Of a DNA stretch of 5,018 nt, positions 1-5,018 are shown piece after piece. Position 1 is the stretch's first letter. Each line of letters opens with the position of its first letter. The notes below the pieces were generated by a model. That model was not told the origin of the DNA. It ran no database searches and was given only the letters and a program-made list of their open reading frames with translations. Source of the DNA: WS-11 sp964405235 (GTDB lineage: Bacteria; Eisenbacteria; RBG-16-71-46); contig CAYONG010000014.1 in the NCBI GenBank assembly GCA_964405235.1, positions 1 through 5,018 on the forward strand. The letters run 5' to 3'. The translations under genes and the position numbers were made by a program.

Positions 1-171
1 CGTGACGAGCGTGGCCGGCAGCGGCGGGGGGACGCGAGCGCCGTCAGCATCGGTCCAGGAGCGCGGGAGCCGGATCGCCGAGCCGTCCCCGAGCTGGACC
101 AGGAGGTCTTTCTGACCATCCTTCAGGATCTCGAAGACCTGCCCTTCGAGGGGATGGTGTCGCCGTGTCAC
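1..171 (-). CDS. DUF5372-like protein, partial (runs off left edge)
   Basis: This frame is open on the minus strand from a GTG at 171 to the window edge (57 codons) and is incomplete at its C-terminus. It begins VTRRHHPLEGQVFEIL and continues through an LGDGSAIRLP segment to a PRSWTDADG motif. The order 'VT.. HHPL.G..FE', a short beta-rich stretch, then '(P)xxWTD' matches what I remember of DUF5372, small proteins of unknown function often found beside recombinases and transposons. The start is uncertain. The same frame stays open further upstream (residues such as YHYRRSALDQVS precede the GTG) into sequence belonging to the IS91-type fragment, and I see no convincing ribosome binding site at 171. 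The gene's own start may therefore have been replaced by the IS fragment. Function is unknown; the family call rests on a short motif match. Confidence 0.5.
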   Translation of the reverse strand, partial: MTRRHHPLEGQVFEILKDGQKDLLVQLGDGSAIRLPRSWTDADGARVPPPLPATLVT

Positions 172-223
172 GGAGACTTGGTCCAGCGCGCTGCGTCGAT
201 AGTGATACGCAGTGTGAGCTGAC

Positions 224-520
224 GTACCCGTGCTCCAGCAACCCGCAGTCGAGGAAGCGCCCGACCACCTCGTCCACCACCGGGCACAGCGGGCCGTGGG
301 TCGGCTCGTAGCGCTCTTCGTGCACGTACGTCAGGGTCTCGAAGTGATCGGCCAGCACCCGGTAGAGCGGCGAGGCTTGCGGGCGCCGGGGCGTGTAGCG
401 CGGCGCGCCGCAGGGCACAGCGGCGGGAGGCCGCGGCGACGGCGAGCGAGCGGCGGGCGCACGCCGCGGCGCGGGGACGGAACTCGGGGCCGGGGCTCGC
501 CGGGGCGCCGTGCGCTCCAC
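224..520 (-). pseudogene. IS91-family transposase, N-terminal fragment
   Basis: The frame starts at a GTG (518-520). It encodes a basic, Pro/Ala-rich leader (MERTAPRRAP...) followed at about residues 43-99 by a recognisable segment: PRYTPRRPQASPLYRVLADHFETL, a VHEERYEPTHGPL stretch and VVGRFLDCGLLEHGY. In intact IS91-type transposases this segment leads directly into the N-terminal zinc-binding domain (typically ...HGFARVRCPDC) and then the Y2 HUH relaxase-like domain. Here the similarity stops at HGY and no CxxC follows. The frame continues open to 44, but as Arg/Pro-rich sequence lying over the DUF5372-like frame. About 100 of an expected 350-500 residues remain, with no catalytic residues, so it is a dead remnant. 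It marks past rolling-circle IS activity at this locus. The family call is from remembered motifs. Confidence 0.65.
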
Positions 521-860
521 GACCGGACGAGCGCATCACGATTGGTGCCGCGGCCTGCCGCCTCCTCCTACCCCGCGATGGCGGCGCTCGCCGCAGCGGG
601 TTGCTCACGCACGCAAGCGGCTCAAGTACGGGGAGCCATCGCGGCACACTCAAACGGCGTGGACGGAGCGGCACCGGCGGCGACAACCCGGCCAAAGGAT
701 TCCTTGGGAATCCAGAGCTTCGCCGCCCGCCCTACGCGACTCGCCAACCTCCTGCGGCGGCAGGGGGCCAGTAGCGCGCGGGAGCCGGAGTCGCTGAATC
801 GGGCGATACGCCGCACCGCCGCCACGGCGCCTGCCCATCCAAACAGCGGCCGGAAGGGGA
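521..860. other. gene-free GC-rich stretch behind the IS91 remnant
   Basis: Several long open frames cross this stretch on both strands, but they translate to Arg/Ala/Pro-rich sequence without any motif I recognise, as expected by chance at this G+C content. It lies upstream of the IS91-type fragment and could include that element's leader or terminal region. I found no conserved ori-type end sequence that I could name. The one clear structure is the inverted repeat at 697-713. Confidence 0.5.
697..713. repeat. perfect 17-base inverted repeat
   Basis: GGATTCC (697-703) and GGAATCC (707-713) are exact reverse complements separated by TTG. The repeat is less GC-rich than its surroundings and has no T-tract after it, so it does not look like a rho-independent terminator. 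It could be a protein-binding site or a hairpin of the mobile element whose remnant lies nearby. No function is shown. Confidence 0.5.
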
Positions 861-1673
861 TCATGATGCCCGGTCGCGAGCCCCGTATCTGCGCGCGCGC
901 GGGCGACGGCGTGAATGCCCGAGGGGAACCGCCCTGCAATCCCGGGCGTACCCGCAACTCCCTCCCACGTTATCTATCCGTTGTCGCCTGCAAGATGGCG
1001 TTGAACAACATCTTGAACGTGCCGAGCATCTGGCCACGATTCTGGATCCGCGGCCCGAAGAGGCACCAATGGGCGGGCGGGAGTCACGGAGGGTGATCTT
1101 CAGCTCGTAGATGCTGGAGGCGCTCTTCATCGATGATTCCTTCTGAGTTGTCGTGCCAAGCGGTCGCGGGCGAGCCGTAGTGGACCGAAGGCCCTGCGCC
1201 GTGAACTCGGCCGGATGCTGGTAGCCATGCGAGGGAATGGTCACCAGGACCCTGCCCAGCCTCATGCTCATCGCGTGTTCCGTCATGGTGGGCTCCGCAT
1301 CGCGCATCGGCCCCAGATGGAGCACGAACTCGTTCATTGTTCCCAGCACGCTGCGGCTGGCGGTCCGATCGAACGCGACCTCGGCCATCGCCCCCAGCTC
1401 CCCGTCGATGACTCGCGAATCGACGCCAAGTTCCCGGAGCACCCGGCCGATCGCGCCGGGGATCCGCCGGGCAAGCGTCGAGAGCTCGCGTGCCGGAAGC
1501 ACAACCGGTAGCCGCGTGGATTCGCTGACCAGGAGCACGACGTGCGAGGTGCGCATGGGCAGAATCGTGGCGTACCAGTCGCCCAGGCGCGTCGTGGCCG
1601 GCGGCGAAAACGCCGGCTCGGGTTGGACCTTGAGCTTGCCAAGCAGCTTGGCGGTGCAGCGAACGATGAGCAT
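861..1673 (-). CDS. DUF6933 domain protein, reading through into a decayed downstream gene
   Basis: Residues 1-161 match the DUF6933 pattern as I know it: start MLIVRCTAKLLGKL, TTRLGDWYATIL (28-38), a VVLLVSESTRLPVVLPARE block (45-63), an Ala/Leu-rich helix region, then a RTASRSVLGTMNEF motif (103-116). The family is cytoplasmic, soluble and of unknown function, usually about 160-175 residues long. The ATG at 1673 is preceded by CAGGG seven bases upstream. Oddly, no stop codon follows the domain. The frame runs on through a low-complexity tail (162-181) and then through the in-frame ATG of a pRiA4b ORF-3-like gene at 1130, ending only at 861 in meaningless Arg/Ser-rich sequence. The original stop has probably been lost by substitution or a small indel. 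It is transcribed divergently from the XRE/ImmA operon and shares its control region. The domain call is fairly sure; the C-terminal end is not. Confidence 0.75.
   Translation of the reverse strand: MLIVRCTAKLLGKLKVQPEPAFSPPATTRLGDWYATILPMRTSHVVLLVSESTRLPVVLPARELSTLARRIPGAIGRVLRELGVDSRVIDGELGAMAEVAFDRTASRSVLGTMNEFVLHLGPMRDAEPTMTEHAMSMRLGRVLVTIPSHGYQHPAEFTAQGLRSTTARPRPLGTTTQKESSMKSASSIYELKITLRDSRPPIGASSGRGSRIVARCSARSRCCSTPSCRRQRIDNVGGSCGYARDCRAVPLGHSRRRPRARRYGARDRAS
970..1130 (-). pseudogene. plasmid pRiA4b ORF-3-like gene, frameshifted remnant
   Basis: From the ATG at 1130 the sequence reads MKSASSIYELKITLRDSRPPI. This is the typical start of pRiA4b ORF-3 family proteins (IYxLKVTLxxSxPPIWRR...), which are usually around 180-200 residues or fused to other domains. 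A good ribosome binding site (AAGGA, seven bases from the ATG) shows it once had its own start. After PPI the frame is lost. Shifting by one base restores PPIW, then five unrelated residues, then RIQNRGQMLGTFKMLFNAIL, which resembles the next family segment (RIQVRGDxxLGxLHxxxxAxMGW), until a TAA at 970-972. The remnant therefore carries at least one frameshift and a premature stop, and everything after the first third is missing. Function in the family is unknown. The first block is convincing; the shifted block is weaker. Confidence 0.6.
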
Positions 1674-1714
1674 CGATCAGCCCTGTTCCCCATGAGGTCG
1701 AAAGCAACTCTCAC

Positions 1715-1730
1715 TCAGCCTACAGGCTGA
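1715..1730. promoter_or_regulatory. perfect palindrome in divergent intergenic region, candidate operator
   Basis: TCAGCCTACAGGCTGA has two exact 7-base arms around a central AC. It lies 42 bases upstream of the DUF6933 start and 95 bases upstream of the XRE/ImmA start, in the only intergenic region between the two transcription units. XRE-type regulators of toxin-antitoxin and phage-like modules commonly bind such palindromes to repress their own promoter. It is closer to the DUF6933 side, so it could equally control that gene. No T-tract follows, which argues against a terminator. The role is inferred. Confidence 0.45.
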
Positions 1731-1786
1731 CTGGCGGCCCGGTCACCACCCCTCACACGCCCTTGCCATGCGGGCGCGCGAAATGG

Positions 1787-1816
1787 CTGACAACGGACAC
1801 CGCGAAGGGCTAGTCT
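1787..1816 (+). promoter_or_regulatory. candidate promoter of the XRE/ImmA operon (near-leaderless)
   Basis: CTGACA (1787-1792) matches five of six bases of the -35 consensus. After an 18-base spacer, TAGTCT (1811-1816) matches the most conserved -10 positions (TAnnnT). Transcription would then start at about 1822-1824, only a few bases before the ATG at 1826. The GAAGGG at 1804-1809 is too far from that ATG to be a normal ribosome binding site. This arrangement suggests a leaderless or nearly leaderless mRNA. The hexamers are short and chance matches are possible. Confidence 0.35.
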
Positions 1817-1825
1817 CTCCTCGTC

Positions 1826-3016
1826 ATGTCTCCCAACCCTGCCATGCCAGTGAACCCAGAGATCCTGCGGTGGGCCCGCGAGGAGAGTGGCTACCCCACT
1901 GTCCGGGTCGCGAGCCGGCTCGGTGTGAAGGAAGAACGAGTCCGGGCTTGGGAGATGGGCGAGCGCCAACCGACTGAACGGCAGATCGAGGAACTTGCCA
2001 AGTTCCTCCGCCGCCCCCTGGGCGTCTTCTTCCAAGCTCGTCCCCCGCAACTCCTGCCGCTTGGTGCCGAGTACCGCAGGCTTTCGGGTGTTACTCCCGG
2101 GCAAGAGTCCCCTGAGCTCCGAATCGCCCTGCGCCAGGTACTCTCGCGCCGTGAGAATGCACTGAATCTCATGGAGGAACTGGGCGAGAAGGTTGCGCCG
2201 TTCGCGCTCCGAGCCCATTTGCGTGAGCCCGCAGCCGATGTCGGGGCGCGTCTCCGCGAAGCCACCGGTGTCGACCTCGCAACTCAGTTGGCGTGGCCGA
2301 ACGAATGGCGCGCGTGGGCCGCATGGCGCACTGCGGTCGAGCAGATGGGCGCTTTCGTCTTCCTCTACCCGGGCGTGAGCTTGGCAGAGGTGCGCGGCCT
2401 CGCAATCCTGCGCGATCCCCTCCCTGTCGTGGCGATCAACAGCAAGGAAATGCCCGAGGCACGCGCGTTCACCCTGTTCCATGAATTGGTCCATGTGATG
2501 CTCGCCGCCGGCAAGGAGGAGTTGCCGGCCATTCGCGAGCGCCGGCCGGCGAGGGAATGGGCAGAGGTCGAGCGATTCGCCGAGAGTGCCGCAAGTCACG
2601 CACTGGTTCCGGAGTCTGCGCTTCGAGATGCCCTGCGTTCGCGTGGAGTCGATCGGTCGTGGGACCTCCTGGAAGTGCGGTCAGTGGCACGGCGGTTCAA
2701 GATCACCCCACTCGCGATGGCCACGAGGCTCCGGGAATCGGGATTCATGACCTGGCCCAAGTACAACGCCTGGCGACAGAAGTGGGATGAGTACGTCGGT
2801 ACGCTTCGGCCGCGTCGAGGCGGATTTGCGACGCCGGTGGAGAAGGCGGTGAATCGAGCGGGACGCCCCTTCGCGACACTTGTGCTCGAGGCGCTGGCCG
2901 CCAATCGCATCACGTCGGTCGACGCGTCCAGGTTCCTGGACCTGAAGTTCGAACACTTCGGAAAGCTTGGAGATCACCTGCGTGATGGCGCGGCCGGCGC
3001 CAATCAGGGCGAGTGA
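1826..3016 (+). CDS. XRE HTH and ImmA/IrrE-family zinc metallopeptidase
   Basis: A 396-residue protein with a two-part architecture. Residues ~10-67 form an XRE helix-turn-helix (PEILRWAREESGY..., VKEERVRAWEMGERQPTERQIEELAKFLRRPLGVFF), the DNA-binding part. Residues ~140-300 form the ImmA/IrrE peptidase: FTLFHELVHVML carries the zinc motif H219-E220-x-x-H223, and the following helix VERFAESAASHALVPES probably supplies the third ligand (about E248). A C-terminal region (~305-390, GFMTWPKYNAWRQKWDEY ... LVLEALAANRITSVDASRFL) is typical of the long form. Such proteins act in the cytoplasm. In known relatives the peptidase cleaves a repressor or antitoxin (ImmA on ImmR, IrrE on DdrO), and long-form XRE fusions often sit beside toxin genes. 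Start: ATG 1826 fits the candidate leaderless promoter; ATG 1844 (MPVNPEIL...) is an alternative. It is first in a three-gene operon and its end overlaps the PIN-like gene. The substrate is not known. Confidence 0.93.
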   Translation: MSPNPAMPVNPEILRWAREESGYPTVRVASRLGVKEERVRAWEMGERQPTERQIEELAKFLRRPLGVFFQARPPQLLPLGAEYRRLSGVTPGQESPELRIALRQVLSRRENALNLMEELGEKVAPFALRAHLREPAADVGARLREATGVDLATQLAWPNEWRAWAAWRTAVEQMGAFVFLYPGVSLAEVRGLAILRDPLPVVAINSKEMPEARAFTLFHELVHVMLAAGKEELPAIRERRPAREWAEVERFAESAASHALVPESALRDALRSRGVDRSWDLLEVRSVARRFKITPLAMATRLRESGFMTWPKYNAWRQKWDEYVGTLRPRRGGFATPVEKAVNRAGRPFATLVLEALAANRITSVDASRFLDLKFEHFGKLGDHLRDGAAGANQGE

Positions 3017-3503
3017 GCCGACTGTGGCCGCGATCTACTCGATCGACTCCAGCTCTCTCATGGATTGGCAAGCAAGACACTTCCCCGTCGACGTCTTCGT
3101 TGGGCTTGCTGATCGCGTGGGCGCCCTTGTGGCTGACAAGCGCCTGCTCGCGCCCACCTTGGTTCGGGAAGAACTTGACAAGGTGGGTACTGCGGGGCTC
3201 AAGCAGTGGACCGACGATCATGCGGGGATCTTCGTGCGTACGGGTGAACTCTTGGAGCAGGCTCAGGCCATCCAGGGTCAGTTCCCTGGACTGCTCGACC
3301 CCAAGGCCGAGTTCGAAGAGGCGGACGCCTACGTGATCGCGTTGGCGAGGATGCGCGACGGCATCGTCGTCACCGAGGAGACGCCGGCATCAGAGAAGCG
3401 CAATCCGAGGCGAACACACTTCATTCCGGACGTCTGCCGCGACCTCGGCATTCCGTGCATCAACTTGCTTGGGCTGATGCGGCGCGAGGGGTGGCGGTTT
3501 TGA
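2985..3503 (+). CDS. DUF4411 PIN-like putative RNase (toxin candidate)
   Basis: From the ATG at 2985 the protein has 172 residues, near the ~160 usual for DUF4411. Motifs occur in family order: IYSIDSSSLMDWQARHFPVDVF with the first acidic residue D21; LVREELDK with E62/E63; EADAYVIALA with D114; VVTEE; and HFIPDVCRDLGIPCINLLGLM with D149. These match the acidic metal-binding residues of PIN-like nucleases, which cut RNA in the cytoplasm. DUF4411 genes are, from general knowledge, often next to XRE/ImmA-type genes, as here. The catalytic set looks complete, so the protein should be active. The start is uncertain. ATG 2985 overlaps the upstream gene by 32 bases with a GGAG 12 bases away; GTG 2982 has the same GGAG at nine bases; GTG 3024 would place the conserved domain at the very N-terminus (159 residues). 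All options imply translational coupling. RNA target unknown. Confidence 0.85.
   Translation: MARPAPIRASEPTVAAIYSIDSSSLMDWQARHFPVDVFVGLADRVGALVADKRLLAPTLVREELDKVGTAGLKQWTDDHAGIFVRTGELLEQAQAIQGQFPGLLDPKAEFEEADAYVIALARMRDGIVVTEETPASEKRNPRRTHFIPDVCRDLGIPCINLLGLMRREGWRF
3487..3491 (+). promoter_or_regulatory. Shine-Dalgarno sequence deciding the TTG start at 3500
   Basis: AGGGG lies eight bases before a TTG at 3500-3502, inside the last codons of the PIN-like gene. The TTG overlaps that gene's TGA (3501-3503) as TTGA. This supports the rare TTG as start of the downstream protease-like gene and indicates translational coupling by reinitiation. Confidence 0.55.
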
Positions 3504-4084
3504 GCCGCAAGATAACCAACGACAAGAAGCCTCGCGGTCGGGAGCCCGATCCCGCAGACACTCAGAACCGCTCCACGACTCGGATGCGCCGCACGCTCAC
3601 CGATCAAGAACGTGTCGCGTATCACGAGGCTGGTCATGCGGTGCTCGCGCATTTCACGGGCTTCGGTTGCGAGTCGATTTCAATCGTGGCCACTGACAAC
3701 TCAAGCGGTCGGTTCAGCGCGAAGGCCTTGGCAGAGAGGCTCGACGGCGTGCGCGACCTTACCGATGCGGAGGAACGGCGAGTTGTGGACGCGCTCATGG
3801 TCATTCTCGGCGGGCTTGCGGCTGAACTTGCTGTAAGCCGCAATGCCGATTACGAAGCCGGACACGATGACCGAACCCGGGCCACGTTCTTGGCAAGCTC
3901 AATCAGCGCCGATGAACATGCCACCGCTGCTCTCCTTGAGAGCTCTCTCAAGAAAGCCACCAAGCGGCTCCAGACCCCCAGCATGAGGCAGTCGCTTGAG
4001 GCTGTGACGAAAGCCTTGATTGAGCGAAAGGAGCTGACTGGCAGCGAGATTGGCGCTCTCATGCGTGGAACCGTACAGCAGTGA
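3500..4084 (+). CDS. stand-alone FtsH-protease-like (peptidase M41-like) protein
   Basis: From the TTG at 3500 the protein has 194 residues. After a charged, probably disordered N-terminus (1-35), the sequence RVAYHEAGHAVLAHFTGF contains the zinc motif H42-E43-x-x-H46. Later, MVILGGLAAELAVS matches the FtsH 'LGGRAAEE' helix. YEAGHDDRTRATFLASS aligns with FtsH 'GASNDIxxATxLA', where D124 would be the third zinc ligand. The all-helical C-terminus (about 140-190) fits the M41 fold. There is no AAA+ ATPase, Walker motif or transmembrane segment, unlike FtsH (about 640 residues), so it is a cytoplasmic, ATP-independent protease-like domain. It is translationally coupled to the PIN-like gene and is the last gene of the operon. 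It may cut the toxin, the XRE/ImmA protein or a host target; this is inferred. Alternative start: ATG 3584, just before the core motif, with no ribosome binding site. The family is sure, the function is not. Confidence 0.82.
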   Translation: MSRKITNDKKPRGREPDPADTQNRSTTRMRRTLTDQERVAYHEAGHAVLAHFTGFGCESISIVATDNSSGRFSAKALAERLDGVRDLTDAEERRVVDALMVILGGLAAELAVSRNADYEAGHDDRTRATFLASSISADEHATAALLESSLKKATKRLQTPSMRQSLEAVTKALIERKELTGSEIGALMRGTVQQ

Positions 4085-4103
4085 GCTCCCCGCCCGAGTG
4101 AGT

Positions 4104-4126
4104 CCGGAGCAGCACCCAAGCTCCGG
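4104..4126 (+). terminator. GC-rich hairpin after the operon, possible terminator
   Basis: CCGGAGC (4104-4110) and GCTCCGG (4120-4126) are exact reverse complements around a nine-base loop, 19 bases after the stop codon of the M41-like gene. A second short stem GAGGA/TCCTC (4127-4131, 4136-4140) follows immediately. There is no T-tract, so classic rho-independent termination is doubtful. The structure may instead protect the mRNA end or belong to the flank of the ISL3-like element. Confidence 0.3.
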
Positions 4127-4131
4127 GAGGA

Positions 4132-4960
4132 TTCATCCTCACTGAGCCTACCGCCCCGGCCCCTGCGCTGCCTGCCAGCGCTTCAGCCCTAGCTCCGAGA
4201 ACACGTGCACCGCGTGCGGTAACTGGCCCGCGATGATCGACCGGTAGCCGAGGTCGCTGACCACGCCGCGCAGCTTGCGACGACCCTTCCGCCCGAGCGC
4301 CCGCAGGAACGGCAACAGCCCCTCGCGGCCCTTGCCGTCGCCGATCCACACCACACGGCCGTTCTTCAGGTTCGTGACGATCGTGAAGTAGACATGACCG
4401 CCGGTGCGCGACACCTCGTCCACGCCGATCCAACGCAGGTCCACGAGCGCAGCAGACCGATCCCCGAGCCCGAGCTCGATCGCTCGACCGTCGACCTTCG
4501 CCACGGTGGCCCACGACAGCTTCGCCATCTGCGCCACGTTCGCGACCGGCATCCGCGTGCACAGCGCCGCGACTCGCTCGAAGAACCGATGCGTCATCCG
4601 GAACCCCGGGGCCGCGAACGGCAGCCGCTCCACGCGTGTCGCGCCGCAACAACCGATCCGCATCGGCCGCACCTCGATGTAGGTCTCCAGGTCCCCGATC
4701 GAGCAGTCCCGCAGTCGGATCGGCTCCTGCTCGGCGAACAGCCCCGCCGCGTGGCGCCGACTGCACTCCGGGCACTGGTGTTGACCATCCCACCGCTCGA
4801 CCCGAACCACCTTCACCAGCCCCCGGTGAGGGTGATCGACCCGTTCCACCGCCACCACCTTGAAGCCTTGCAGACCGAGATAGGTCGCGACACAATCGCC
4901 CCGCTCTTGGTTCATCCCTCTGACCCCTCCTTCCGCCAAGAAAGAAGAGTCATGGATGAA
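4132..4960 (-). mobile_element. ISL3-like insertion sequence, apparently internally shortened
   Basis: The left end reads TTCATCCTCACT (from 4133) and the right end, on the other strand, TTCATCCATGACT (from 4959). Seven bases are identical, then four of five match after a one-base gap, so these can be imperfect terminal inverted repeats. They enclose the transposase frame closely at both sides. The eight bases outside each end, CGGGAGGA (4124-4131) and CCGGAGCA (4961-4968), match at six of eight positions, and ISL3-family elements make 8-base target duplications. At about 830 bases the element is well short of the usual 1.2 kb or more, in line with its truncated transposase. The boundaries are inferred from short repeats. 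Confidence 0.45.
4148..4915 (-). CDS. ISL3-family transposase, C-terminally truncated
   Basis: From the ATG at 4915 (preceded by AAGGAGG ten bases upstream) the product has 255 residues; ISL3 transposases usually have about 400-430. The order is typical. An N-terminal LGLQGFKVVAVE strand is followed by a zinc-ribbon-like domain (C48PEC51, C89/C90). A helix-turn-helix spans about 124-142 (VANVAQMAKLSWATVAKVD). Then comes the start of the DDE domain: WIGVDEVS with catalytic D166, HVYFTIVTNLKNGRVVWIGDGKG, and VVSDLGYRS with the second Asp D221. Normally the next segment is a 'VLDRFHI'-like strand. Here it reads HAVHVFSELGLKRWQ and then stops at 4148, so the remainder of the domain including the catalytic Glu is absent. 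It is very probably inactive as a transposase, although it may still bind its ends. It converges on the operon from downstream. Confidence 0.85.
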   Translation of the reverse strand: MNQERGDCVATYLGLQGFKVVAVERVDHPHRGLVKVVRVERWDGQHQCPECSRRHAAGLFAEQEPIRLRDCSIGDLETYIEVRPMRIGCCGATRVERLPFAAPGFRMTHRFFERVAALCTRMPVANVAQMAKLSWATVAKVDGRAIELGLGDRSAALVDLRWIGVDEVSRTGGHVYFTIVTNLKNGRVVWIGDGKGREGLLPFLRALGRKGRRKLRGVVSDLGYRSIIAGQLPHAVHVFSELGLKRWQAAQGPGR

Positions 4961-5018
4961 CCGGAGCACCTACGCCGTCAACTCAGCCGCGCGCTCCCAC
5001 GGAAAGTTGAGAGGAGCC

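Noticed and set aside
622..957. 111-codon minus-strand frame as a small protein gene
   Set aside because: No recognisable domain, no clear ribosome binding site, and composition typical of non-coding GC-rich DNA.
230..1096. 288-codon open frame on the plus strand
   Set aside because: It runs antisense over the IS91-type and pRiA4b-like remnants, is Arg/Ala-rich and shows no motif; long chance frames are common at this G+C content.
1597..1617. GCCGGCG/CGCCGGC hairpin with an A-rich loop
   Set aside because: It lies inside the conserved coding part of the DUF6933 gene (SPPATTR region), so it is probably a by-product of GC-rich codons.
1084..1707. 207-codon minus-strand frame overlapping the DUF6933 gene
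   Set aside because: The conserved DUF6933 motifs are in the other frame; this translation is Arg/Ala/Gly-rich without motifs.
1715..2599. 294-codon open frame on the minus strand
   Set aside because: It is antisense to the well-supported XRE/ImmA gene and has no recognisable domain.
4059..4895. 278-codon minus-strand frame overlapping the ISL3 transposase
   Set aside because: The zinc ribbon, helix-turn-helix and DDE motifs are in the neighbouring frame; this one is a low-complexity shadow.
4947..4981. TTGACG on the minus strand (4981-4976) as a -35 box for the ISL3 transposase
   Set aside because: The hexamer at the right distance (CATCCA) is a poor -10 match, and the -35 would lie outside the proposed element end.
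1..5018. CRISPR arrays, tRNA or rRNA genes
   Set aside because: No regularly spaced repeats and no tRNA- or rRNA-like conserved segments were seen on either strand.

Overview
The window is GC-rich DNA (roughly two thirds G+C by eye). It looks like accessory sequence from a high-GC bacterium. The IS91-type and ISL3-type transposase fragments and the DUF6933 and pRiA4b-ORF3-like genes recall Myxococcota and related soil lineages, but the taxon is an inference and not secure.

Left part (1-1130): a graveyard of mobile and orphan gene pieces, all on the minus strand. A partial DUF5372-like gene runs off the left edge. Next to it is the N-terminal ~99 codons of an IS91-type transposase, cut just before its zinc-binding cysteines. 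About 340 bases follow with no recognisable gene, holding one perfect 17-base inverted repeat. Then comes a decayed pRiA4b ORF-3-like gene whose reading frame breaks after about 21 codons.

Middle-left (861-1673, minus): an apparently intact DUF6933 protein whose frame has no stop codon before the decayed pRiA4b-like gene, so it reads through into it. A divergent intergenic region of about 150 bases follows. It holds a perfect 16-base palindrome and a candidate promoter placed so that the next gene would be almost leaderless.

Centre (1826-4084, plus): the most interesting part, a tightly packed three-gene operon. Gene 1 is an XRE helix-turn-helix plus ImmA/IrrE zinc peptidase (HELVH). Gene 2 is a DUF4411 PIN-like putative RNase. 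Gene 3 is a stand-alone FtsH-protease-like (M41-like) domain with HEAGH and no AAA+ ATPase. Genes 1 and 2 overlap, and genes 2 and 3 overlap by a TTGA junction with a good Shine-Dalgarno sequence. The first two genes look like a toxin-antitoxin-type pair: DNA-binding regulator/protease plus PIN-like toxin. The third gene adds a second, unrelated zinc protease fold. My working idea is a protease-controlled nuclease module for stress or defence; this is inference.

Right part (4085-5018): a hairpin, then a minus-strand ISL3-family transposase that lacks its C-terminal part including the last catalytic region. Imperfect terminal inverted repeats and a 6-of-8 imperfect direct repeat suggest an ISL3-type element of about 830 bases, internally shortened, sitting directly behind the operon. 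Nothing recognisable lies in the last ~55 bases.
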